Positions 1-5,466 of a stretch of 11,694 nucleotides of DNA are shown here, piece by piece. The notes below the pieces were generated by a model, which was not told where the DNA came from, made no database searches, and was given only the letters and a program-made list of their open reading frames with translations. Position 1 is the first letter of the stretch; each line of letters begins with the position of its first letter. The stretch spans positions 1 through 11,694 of the forward strand of contig CAJLLX010000058.1 in the NCBI GenBank assembly GCA_905207535.1. Direction: 5' to 3'. A program made the translations under genes and the position numbers. This DNA is from an uncultured Muribaculaceae bacterium (lineage in GTDB: Bacteria; Bacteroidota; Bacteroidia; Bacteroidales; Muribaculaceae).

Positions 1-34
1 CTGTCGAATTTTTCAAACATTTTCGCTAATATTG

Positions 35-59
35 CATTTGCCCTTGGACTCTGCAAATG
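35..59. repeat. Short inverted repeat upstream of the first gene
   Basis: CATTTGC at 35-41 and GCAAATG at 53-59 are perfect reverse complements separated by 11 bases. They lie about 30 bases upstream of the putative promoter at 88-119. They could be an operator or part of a small hairpin at the end of an upstream transcript. There is no T-tract, so it does not look like an intrinsic terminator. Apart from this pair and the promoter, I see nothing recognisable in bases 1-138. Confidence 0.3.
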
Positions 60-87
60 GAGGAAGTGGAAAAAAGGAGGGGGAAAT

Positions 88-119
88 GTTGGGGATTTTG
101 AAATATGTTTGTAATTTTG
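88..119 (+). promoter_or_regulatory. Putative Bacteroidetes-type promoter for the glycosyltransferase-pyrC unit
   Basis: TAATTTTG at 112-119 fits the Bacteroidetes -7 consensus TAnnTTTG. GTTG at 88-91 is a one-mismatch -33 element, with a 20-base spacer. The same spacer length and the same GTTG variant occur in the promoter proposed for the HAD gene (5185-5218). Transcription would begin near 124-127, leaving a leader of about 40 bases to the ATG at 166. This is inferred from motif matching only. Confidence 0.5.
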
Positions 120-165
120 TAACAAATAGTGGAAGGATTTGACTTATTTGATCTTCGGCATAGTG

Positions 166-1182
166 ATGGATTCTAAAACCAATCATAACGGTAATATTCG
201 TATCAGTCAAAATGATATTCCGAGCGCTTGCAAGGAGGAAAATGTGCTGTGCCAGAATGAAAAGGATGCAACGCTGTGCAATGATGAAAAAGTAAATGGG
301 GCGGATAGGGGAAATGTAATGGAAAAGTGTGAAGGTGGGATGGGGATGAAAGGGAATGAAGGCGGTAAGGCTATGGAAAAGAGCATGAAAAGCAGAGATA
401 ATGGGATGAAAAACAATGATAATGAGATGGGAAGACGGGATGCGCTGGTGATTATACCGATGTATAAGGAGAAGGAGAATGCGGCGGCGATTATCGAGGC
501 AGTGCTGGGTCTGGAACATGGGTTTGATGTGCTGGTGATCGATGATAATTCGCCGGACGGGACGGCTGATATTGTGAGGGGGAAGATTGCGGAGCACCCG
601 GGTAGGGTGCACCTGGTGGAAAGACCGGGCAAACTGGGACTGGGAACGGCGTATATCACGGGGTTCAAGTGGGCGCTGGAGAGGGGGTATGACTATGTGT
701 TTGAGATGGATGCGGATTTTTCGCACAATCCCAACGATTTGCCGGCGCTCTACGCTGAGTGTGCCGAGAAGGGGGCGGATGTGGCGATTGGGTCGCGATA
801 TCTGACGGGGGTGAATGTGGTGAACTGGCCTATGGGGCGTGTGCTGATGTCGTATTTCGCATCGAAGTATGTGCAGATGGTGACGGGGCTGAAGATCAAG
901 GATACTACGGCGGGGTTTGCGTGCTACCGGGCCGATGTGCTGCGGACAATGGAACTGGACAAGATACGGTTCAAGGGGTATGCCTTCCAGATAGAGATGA
1001 AGTTTACGGCAGTGAAGTGCGGCTTCGATGTGCGGGAGGTGCCGATAGTGTTTGTGAACCGTGTGCTGGGCGTGTCGAAGATGTCGTCGGGCATATTCGG
1101 CGAGGCTCTGTTCGGGGTGATGAAGCTGAAGCTGGGGAGTTTCCGGCGGAAGTATCCTCAGAAGGGGAGCGTAAGAGTGTAA
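166..1182 (+). CDS. DPM1-like polyprenol-phosphate glycosyltransferase (GT2) with N-terminal extension
   Basis: Family 2 glycosyltransferase resembling polyprenol monophosphomannose synthase, which moves a sugar (typically mannose from GDP-mannose) to a polyprenyl phosphate at the inner face of the cytoplasmic membrane. The catalytic core starts near the ATG at 427. Numbered from there it has VIIPMYKEKEN (8-18), the nucleotide-binding VIDDNSPDGT (37-46), the metal-binding EMDADFSH with D95/D97, and the conserved segment DTTAGFACYR (159-168). It lacks the C-terminal membrane domain of some DPM1 relatives. The core alone is 251 residues, the usual family length. The frame stays open upstream for 87 more codons from the ATG at 166, encoding a stretch rich in Asn, Lys, Glu, Met and Gly. 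I use 166 because it is the first ATG after the putative promoter; 427 is the start best supported by family length. TTG at 139 or 148 and GTG at 163 are also possible. The pyrC gene follows after 58 bases, probably in the same transcript. The family call is firm; the donor sugar and the start are not. Confidence 0.85.
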   Translation: MDSKTNHNGNIRISQNDIPSACKEENVLCQNEKDATLCNDEKVNGADRGNVMEKCEGGMGMKGNEGGKAMEKSMKSRDNGMKNNDNEMGRRDALVIIPMYKEKENAAAIIEAVLGLEHGFDVLVIDDNSPDGTADIVRGKIAEHPGRVHLVERPGKLGLGTAYITGFKWALERGYDYVFEMDADFSHNPNDLPALYAECAEKGADVAIGSRYLTGVNVVNWPMGRVLMSYFASKYVQMVTGLKIKDTTAGFACYRADVLRTMELDKIRFKGYAFQIEMKFTAVKCGFDVREVPIVFVNRVLGVSKMSSGIFGEALFGVMKLKLGSFRRKYPQKGSVRV

Positions 1183-1240
1183 AGGGAAAACGGCGTGTGG
1201 TATATAACGGGTAATGTAATGGAAACAGTCAGAATCAAGT

Positions 1241-2593
1241 ATGAAACCGACAATATTTCTCAATGGACTGATATTCAGTAACGGATTTCGTTACAAAGGG
1301 TGTGTCGTGGTGGAAAACGGTCTGATAAGGAGTGTGGATGCGGGATATGTTGCGGCGGGGGATGTGGACCGTGAGAACTACGATGTGGTGGACTGTGAAG
1401 GGAAGATGATATTGCCCGGTGTGATCGACGAGCATGTGCATTTTCGCGATCCGGGGCTGACGGAGAAGGGCGATATAGCCACCGAGAGCCGTGCGGCTGT
1501 GGCCGGCGGCGTGACGTCGTATTTCGATATGCCCAACACGAGTCCTCAGACCACGACGATAGAGGCGTGGGAGGAGAAGATGGCGCGTGCGGCGGAGGTG
1601 TCGGCGGCGAATTACGGATTTTTCCTGGGTGCTACGGGCGACAACCTCGACGAGATACTTTCGGCCGACTATACGCGCATCCCGGGTGTGAAGCTGTTTA
1701 TGGGCAGTTCGACGGGCGGCATGCTGATGGAGGATGACGATGCCATGAGGCGTCTGTTTGAGAATTTTCCTCACGTGATAGCGTGCCATGCCGAGAGCGA
1801 GGCCGTGATACGGGCCAACCGCGCGCGTCTGCAGGCTGAATATCCCGAGGGGATACCTGTGGGGAAGCATCGCGAGCTGCGAAGCACCGAGGCGTGCCTG
1901 AAGGCGTCGCGTCAGGCTGTGGAGCTGGCCCGTGAGACGGGTGCGCGGCTGCATCTGATGCATATAAGCACGGCGGAGGAGCTGGAGCTGCTGACGCCGG
2001 GCGATGTGGTGGGGAAACGGATCACGGCGGAGACCTGTCCGCACTACCTGTGGTTTACCGACGAGTCGGTGGAGCGCACGGGTGGCCTGACCAAATGCAA
2101 TCCGTCGCTTAAGGGGGAGGCCGACCGGCGTGCGCTTCTTAAGGCTGTGGCCGACGGGCGCATAGATGTGATAGCCACTGACCATGCTCCGCATCTGCTG
2201 TCGCAGAAGCTTGGAGGCACGGCGCTGACGGCGGCCTCGGGGATGCCGTCGGTGCAGTTTAGCCTTCCTCTGATGCTTCAACTGACGCGCAAGGGGATAT
2301 TTATGATAGAGGATGTGGTGGACAGGATGTCGAGCGCTCCGGCACGGCTCTATAAGATGTCGCGCCGCGGATATATCCGTCCGCTGTATATGGCTGATCT
2401 GGTGATAGTAGACCCGGATGCCGACTACACTCTGTCGTCGAAAGATGTGCTGAGCCCTTGCGGGTGGACGCCCTATGAGGGAGTGCGGCTCAACTTCCGC
2501 GTGGAGCAGACGTGGGTCAACGGTAAGCCGGCATATGTCAACGGGAAATTCACCGGTGAACAGACGGCGCTGGCGCTGAGATTTGATGTCTGA
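1241..2593 (+). CDS. pyrC: Dihydroorotase
   Basis: Zinc amidohydrolase of pyrimidine biosynthesis that interconverts N-carbamoyl-L-aspartate and dihydroorotate in the cytoplasm. All expected motifs are visible in the 450-residue product: the metal-binding HVHFRDPG with H65 and H67; FDMPNT (95-100), typical of the substrate pocket; GVKLFMGSSTGG with K151, placed where other dihydroorotases carry a carboxylated lysine bridging two metals; H183 in ACHAESE; H241 in HLMHIS; and D314 in ATDHAPH. The C-terminal ADLVIVDPDADYTLSS stretch is the usual composite beta-sandwich of amidohydrolases. Length suits the multi-domain bacterial type rather than the short E. coli type of about 350 residues. The ATG at 1241 lies 58 bases after the glycosyltransferase stop, with no promoter motif between, so co-transcription is likely. 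Other pyrimidine genes are not in the window. Function is confident. Confidence 0.96.
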   Translation: MKPTIFLNGLIFSNGFRYKGCVVVENGLIRSVDAGYVAAGDVDRENYDVVDCEGKMILPGVIDEHVHFRDPGLTEKGDIATESRAAVAGGVTSYFDMPNTSPQTTTIEAWEEKMARAAEVSAANYGFFLGATGDNLDEILSADYTRIPGVKLFMGSSTGGMLMEDDDAMRRLFENFPHVIACHAESEAVIRANRARLQAEYPEGIPVGKHRELRSTEACLKASRQAVELARETGARLHLMHISTAEELELLTPGDVVGKRITAETCPHYLWFTDESVERTGGLTKCNPSLKGEADRRALLKAVADGRIDVIATDHAPHLLSQKLGGTALTAASGMPSVQFSLPLMLQLTRKGIFMIEDVVDRMSSAPARLYKMSRRGYIRPLYMADLVIVDPDADYTLSSKDVLSPCGWTPYEGVRLNFRVEQTWVNGKPAYVNGKFTGEQTALALRFDV

Positions 2594-2645
2594 CGCGCTC
2601 TCCGGTCATCCGGACATGCCGGGGGGGAGAATTAGGAAAAGACAC

Positions 2646-2698
2646 AAAAAAACTTCGGACTGCGTCCTCAGCTGAGGGAGCAGTCCGAAGATTTTTTT
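2646..2698. terminator. Strong bidirectional intrinsic terminator between pyrC and the mini-peptide gene
   Basis: CTTCGGACTGC at 2653-2663 pairs perfectly with GCAGTCCGAAG at 2680-2690, and the enclosed CCTCAGCTGAGG (2666-2677) is itself self-complementary, so the hairpin extends almost to its tip. T7 follows at 2692-2698 for plus-strand transcripts. A7 at 2646-2652 supplies a T-tract for minus-strand transcripts. It therefore ends the glycosyltransferase-pyrC unit and also the convergent small gene at 2795-2902. Confidence 0.93.
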
Positions 2699-2719
2699 AT
2701 ATGCCCGATAGGGAGTATA

Positions 2720-2732
2720 GGCCCAATGGGCC
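2720..2732. repeat. Small GC-rich hairpin in the 3' flank of the mini-peptide gene
   Basis: GGCCC AAT GGGCC forms a five-base-pair stem with a three-base loop. It sits in the non-coding stretch 2699-2794, which is otherwise strongly purine-rich on the plus strand (pyrimidine-rich in the minus-strand transcript). It has no T-tract and no known role. I see no other gene in bases 2594-2794 apart from the terminator. Confidence 0.3.
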
Positions 2733-2794
2733 CAGAGAGGCTCCAGGGGGAGAGAGGAAGATAGGGAGAGAAGGGGAGAGAGGGGACGGAAGGG

Positions 2795-2902
2795 TTATTT
2801 GACGAGGAATTTGCGGCCCTTGAATCGCGAACCGCCGTCGGCGGCAAAGGCAGAAGAAGCGCCGATGAGTGCGCACAATGCGATGATGTAGATTTGCTTC
2901 AT
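2795..2902 (-). CDS. Tiny secreted cationic peptide (35 residues), uncharacterised
   Basis: A 35-codon reading frame from ATG at 2902 to TAA at 2795. Residues 1-20 form a textbook signal peptide: a Lys at position 2, a hydrophobic core IYIIALCALIGA, and SAFA ending in an Ala-X-Ala site at 18-20. Cleavage there would release ADGGSRFKGRKFLVK, 15 residues with five basic and one acidic side chain. The Cys at position 10 is not in a lipobox. I do not recognise a family. Supporting it as a real gene: a promoter-like pair upstream at 2959-2991, a terminator directly downstream on this strand, and position as the only coding-like frame in the roughly 450-base gap between pyrC and the kinase. It follows the histidine kinase on the same strand, 139 bases after its stop. 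Alternatives are a decayed remnant of a longer secreted protein or a chance frame. Its function is unknown. Confidence 0.6.
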   Translation of the reverse strand: MKQIYIIALCALIGASSAFAADGGSRFKGRKFLVK

Positions 2903-2958
2903 ATGATTTCGGTTTATAGATTTTCCTTGCAAAGGGCTGAAAAATGTGAATGATGCCG

Positions 2959-2991
2959 CAAAGGAACGGAAATAAATGCCAATTGTGCAAA
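2959..2991 (-). promoter_or_regulatory. Putative promoter for the mini-peptide gene
   Basis: Read on the minus strand, TTTG (2988-2991) is followed after 21 bases by TTCCTTTG (2959-2966), which differs from the TAnnTTTG consensus at one position. Transcription would begin about 45-55 bases before the ATG at 2902. A second, weaker copy follows: the TTTG at 2959-2962 is itself followed after 21 bases by GCCCTTTG, giving a tandem of the same spacing. Motif match only. Confidence 0.45.
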
Positions 2992-3041
2992 TAAAGCGGG
3001 TGGGGAAGTGTCAAAATGCTGCCAAAAGGCGCCTTGCGGCG

Positions 3042-4250
3042 TCAGTTGGATATGATCGGGAGGAGAATGGTAAACCTTGTGCCCTGTCCCGGCTCGCTCC
3101 AGCTGACAAAGATGCGTCCCGAATGATACTGCTCCACGATGCGCTTGGCGAGGGTGAGGCCGAGACCCCATCCGCGCTTTTTGGTGGTGTAGCCCGGGTT
3201 GAATACTGTCTTCTGGTTTTTGCGCGGGATCCCCTTGCCGGTGTCGGTGACATTGACCATAGCTTTGCGGCCATTGTCGGTGAGGGATGTGTCGATGATG
3301 ATCTTGCCCGAGCCCTCCATGGCGTCGACGGCGTTTTTGATAAGGTTTTCCATCACCCACTCGAGCAGCGGAGCGCTGACATGCACCGGGAGCGGCTCGG
3401 GGCAGAGGCTGACCGTGAGGTCGATGCGGCTGGAGATGCGAGTGGCCATATAGGAAGCGGCGCGCCCCACGATAGAGTTGAGATCCTCCTGCTCCATGCT
3501 CGGTTTGGAACCGATTTTGGAGAATCGCGAAGCGATGGTGCTGAGGCGGTTTACATCCTTGTTCATCTCGTGGACAGTCTCGGCGTCGACCCCCATGGTC
3601 TGCAGCAGTTCCATCCAAGCCATGAGCGAACTGATAGGTGTGCCGAGCTGATGGGCAGTCTCCTTCGATAGTCCCACCCACACCTTGTTTTGCTCCGCGC
3701 GGCGGGTGGAGTTGACCGCGTAGTAGACCACCAGGATGAAGGCGAGCATCACTCCCAGCTGTATGTAGGGGTAGTAGCTGAGGCGCTTGAGGAGCTTGGA
3801 ATCGTCGTAGTAGAGGTGCTGGAGATTTTCGGGAGTGATGACGATGTGGATCACATTGCCCGAAGCGCGGAGCGACTCGAGGCGCCGCATGAGATACGCC
3901 TCGTTGACCTTTGAGATATAGTCGGGCGCCATAGAGTCGACCTCCTCGGGGAGGTCGAAATTGCGCTGGCGGAGGATGTTGCCCTCGTCGTCGGTGAGGA
4001 GCACCGGGATGGTGTGGTTGCGCTCGATGATGGAGAAGAGGAAGTCGATGTTTTCGGCCGAAGCATCCTCGTTGAGCGAGATGTCGGCCAGCTGCTTGGT
4101 GGCGTCGGCCCAAATCTGCATGCGTTCGCGCTCCTGCACGGCGAGGTCGCGCACCAGATTGTCGGACACATAGAGGAAGAATCCCACCAGCGCCACGGCC
4201 ACCAGGAGGAAGGCGATAAGTCCGAAACGTCGTATGTCGTAGATATTCAC
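3042..4250 (-). CDS. Membrane sensor histidine kinase, no partner regulator in the window
   Basis: Two-component sensor kinase, 402 residues. Transmembrane helix 1 spans about 9-27, followed by an extracytoplasmic domain of about 130 residues that includes IPVLLTDDEGNIL, reminiscent of PAS/Cache-like sensor folds, and then transmembrane helix 2 at about 161-178. The dimerisation/phosphoacceptor segment is LSKETAHQLGTPISSL with H200. The ATPase domain shows the N box (ENLIKNAVDAM, 301-311), G1 (DTGKGIP, 336-342), the F box (VFNPGYTTKK, 349-358) and G2 (GWGLGL, 360-365), so it should be catalytically complete. Start: GTG at 4250. The preceding in-frame stop is the TAA of the HAD gene only 27 bases upstream, no ATG lies between, and the next in-frame ATG (codon 43) would delete helix 1. 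No response regulator is adjacent, so it is an orphan here. Just after its stop, CGCC-GCAA-GGCG (3030-3041) forms a short GNRA-looped stem followed by CCTTTT, at best a weak terminator. The ligand is unknown. Confidence 0.92.
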   Translation of the reverse strand: MNIYDIRRFGLIAFLLVAVALVGFFLYVSDNLVRDLAVQERERMQIWADATKQLADISLNEDASAENIDFLFSIIERNHTIPVLLTDDEGNILRQRNFDLPEEVDSMAPDYISKVNEAYLMRRLESLRASGNVIHIVITPENLQHLYYDDSKLLKRLSYYPYIQLGVMLAFILVVYYAVNSTRRAEQNKVWVGLSKETAHQLGTPISSLMAWMELLQTMGVDAETVHEMNKDVNRLSTIASRFSKIGSKPSMEQEDLNSIVGRAASYMATRISSRIDLTVSLCPEPLPVHVSAPLLEWVMENLIKNAVDAMEGSGKIIIDTSLTDNGRKAMVNVTDTGKGIPRKNQKTVFNPGYTTKKRGWGLGLTLAKRIVEQYHSGRIFVSWSEPGQGTRFTILLPIISN

Positions 4251-4277
4251 GGCTGAAGGGGGAGAAAAGAGAGGGGA

Positions 4278-5165
4278 TTAGACGATGATATTCTCGCGGG
4301 CGGCGATCCAGGAGGGCACGGCGTCGGCTATGTTGTCGCCAATGACCACATCGGCCTGCTCCCTGACCTCCGGGAGGGCATTGCCCACGGCCACCGCCAC
4401 ATCGGCCACATGCATCATGGGGAGGTCGTTGAGATTGTCGCCGAAGACCACCACCTCGTCGGCTCCGACACGCTGTGCGAGCGCCTTGACCGCCGAAGCT
4501 TTGGAGACCCCCGGGGCGTAGATGTCGATGAGGCCCGTGTCGGGCATGATCACATCGGGATACCATGCGGCATTGCAGGGGGTAGCCTCGTTGAGAGCGT
4601 CGCTGAGGTGCTCCATGGCCTTGACCGGTCCGATGCCGAAGGAGAGCACCACGCTGTCCCATCGCGAGGGCTGCTGGTCGAGGTGGAAACGCTTGAGCTG
4701 CAGATGGCGGCGCTCCTGATAGAAAGCATCCTCACGGCGGGTCATGGCCGCAGGATGGTAGACATTGATGAAATCGTTGCCGCTGAGGCAGTAGACGAAG
4801 GGGTGCACCTCGTGAGCGGCGAAGATGTCGCGGATGCGCAGAGCGTCGGCTTCAGGTATGAGAGTGCACTGCTCGAAGATCTGTGTCTGACGGTTCCAGA
4901 GGGCCGCTCCGGTCATCACTATAGCCGGCAGCGGGTGCTCGACCCCTTCGGCATCGGTGAAAACGCTCTGATGCACGCGGCTGAGGAGCGGCTGCACGGT
5001 GGCCGGGGTTCGGGCCGTGGCCACGGTGAACATCACACCGCGCGAGATGAGCGCATTGAGGATGTCGGCAGAGCGGTCGCTGACGCGGCTTTCGCCGTTG
5101 AGGAGCGTGCCGTCGAGGTCGGTCACATAGAGAGTGCGCTTGCGGTGTGTGGCTGAAGTGGACAT
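4278..5165 (-). CDS. Cof-type HAD-IIB family phosphatase
   Basis: Haloacid-dehalogenase superfamily hydrolase of the Cof/YbiV-like IIB group: cytoplasmic, Mg-dependent enzymes that usually dephosphorylate sugar phosphates or other small phosphorylated metabolites. All four motifs are present in 295 residues: motif I DLDGT with nucleophile D16 and acid/base D18, motif II T50 in VATAR, motif III K222 in GVSKASAV, and motif IV FGDNLND with D243 and D247. The long cap between about 80 and 200 is typical of type IIB. The ATG at 5165 lies about 20 bases from a well-formed promoter, so the leader is very short. The histidine kinase follows in the same reading frame with only 27 bases between TAA and GTG, indicating one transcript. 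The link between the phosphatase and the kinase is unclear and may only be shared transcription. Substrate cannot be told from sequence. Confidence 0.92.
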   Translation of the reverse strand: MSTSATHRKRTLYVTDLDGTLLNGESRVSDRSADILNALISRGVMFTVATARTPATVQPLLSRVHQSVFTDAEGVEHPLPAIVMTGAALWNRQTQIFEQCTLIPEADALRIRDIFAAHEVHPFVYCLSGNDFINVYHPAAMTRREDAFYQERRHLQLKRFHLDQQPSRWDSVVLSFGIGPVKAMEHLSDALNEATPCNAAWYPDVIMPDTGLIDIYAPGVSKASAVKALAQRVGADEVVVFGDNLNDLPMMHVADVAVAVGNALPEVREQADVVIGDNIADAVPSWIAARENIIV

Positions 5166-5184
5166 ATCTTGGAAAATTTGAATA

Positions 5185-5218
5185 CAAATGTAATAAATAT
5201 CATCGGACTATACAACAA
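5185..5218 (-). promoter_or_regulatory. Putative promoter for the HAD-histidine kinase operon
   Basis: On the minus strand, TACATTTG (plus coordinates 5185-5192) matches TAnnTTTG exactly, and TTGTTG (5213-5218) lies upstream with a 20-base spacer. Predicted transcription start is within about 15 bases of the ATG at 5165. This is the best promoter match in the window. Confidence 0.6.
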
Positions 5219-5244
5219 GGAGGGGCGGAATGGCCGTGGCGGAT

Positions 5245-5270
5245 TTAAAATAACTTAAAATAGGGTTAAA
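5245..5270. repeat. Phased TTAAA tracts in the divergent intergenic region
   Basis: TTAAAATA occurs at 5245-5252 and 5255-5262, and TTAAA again at 5266-5270, giving starts 10 and 11 bases apart, about one helical turn. The tracts lie between the HAD promoter and the helicase -7 motif. They could bend DNA, act as an UP element, or be a regulator site shared by the divergent units. This is an observation without functional proof. Confidence 0.35.
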
Positions 5271-5299
5271 GAAAGGGCGGCGGTTACAAATTTTATTAG

Positions 5300-5307
5300 T
5301 AGCTTTG
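5300..5307 (+). promoter_or_regulatory. Promoter -7-like motif for the helicase gene
   Basis: TAGCTTTG fits TAnnTTTG exactly. No TTTG-like -33 element is visible at the expected distance (the bases there are GC-rich), so the promoter may depend on an activator or the phased A/T tracts just upstream. Transcription starting near 5312-5315 would leave a leader of about 150 bases before the ATG at 5467. Confidence 0.4.
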
Positions 5308-5330
5308 TTAAATTATTGGGGAAAGGCGAG

Positions 5331-5375
5331 AGGCTTTAGGTTTCAGGCTTTAGGCGGATAGGCTTAAGGCTTTAG
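5331..5375 (+). repeat. AGGCTTTAG direct-repeat cluster in the helicase leader
   Basis: AGGCTTTAG occurs at 5331-5339, 5345-5353 and 5367-5375, with the one-mismatch copy AGGCTTAAG at 5360-5368 overlapping the last. Starts are 14, 15 and 7 bases apart, so the spacing is about a 7-base unit. After the cluster the leader (about 5384-5466) is purine-rich and holds no other recognisable element. Possible readings are replication slippage or an RNA-binding/regulatory repeat in the 5' untranslated region. Confidence 0.6.
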
Positions 5376-5466
5376 AACTTAGTGGAGAAAGGAGGGAAGG
5401 GAGAGGGAAGGGAAAGGATGACAACGGGAAGGGGAGAACAAACGACAACTAAAGACGAAAAAAGAT

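Noticed and set aside
13..1263. 416-codon open frame on the minus strand opposite the glycosyltransferase
   Set aside because: It is antisense to a gene with clear catalytic motifs. Its translation is His/Pro/Arg/Ile-rich with no recognisable domain, the usual result of reading a G-rich gene backwards.
2697..3014. 105-codon minus-strand frame covering the mini-peptide region
   Set aside because: It is a different frame from the mini-peptide, has no signal peptide or domain, runs through the purine/pyrimidine-biased 3' flank, and starts upstream of the promoter-like site.
3030..3041. Hairpin directly after the kinase stop as a terminator
   Set aside because: The stem is only four base pairs, and the minus-strand tail CCTTTTGG is too short for confident intrinsic termination. 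It may slow transcription at most.
2914..4662. 582-codon minus-strand frame spanning the kinase and part of the HAD gene
   Set aside because: It is an alternative frame of two genes with complete motif sets. The product is Arg/His/Gly/Pro-rich and shows no domain.
5331..5375. AGGCTTTAG repeats as a CRISPR array
   Set aside because: Units are only 9 bases, spacing is 7-15 bases with one overlap, and there are no spacers of 25-40 bases or cas genes.
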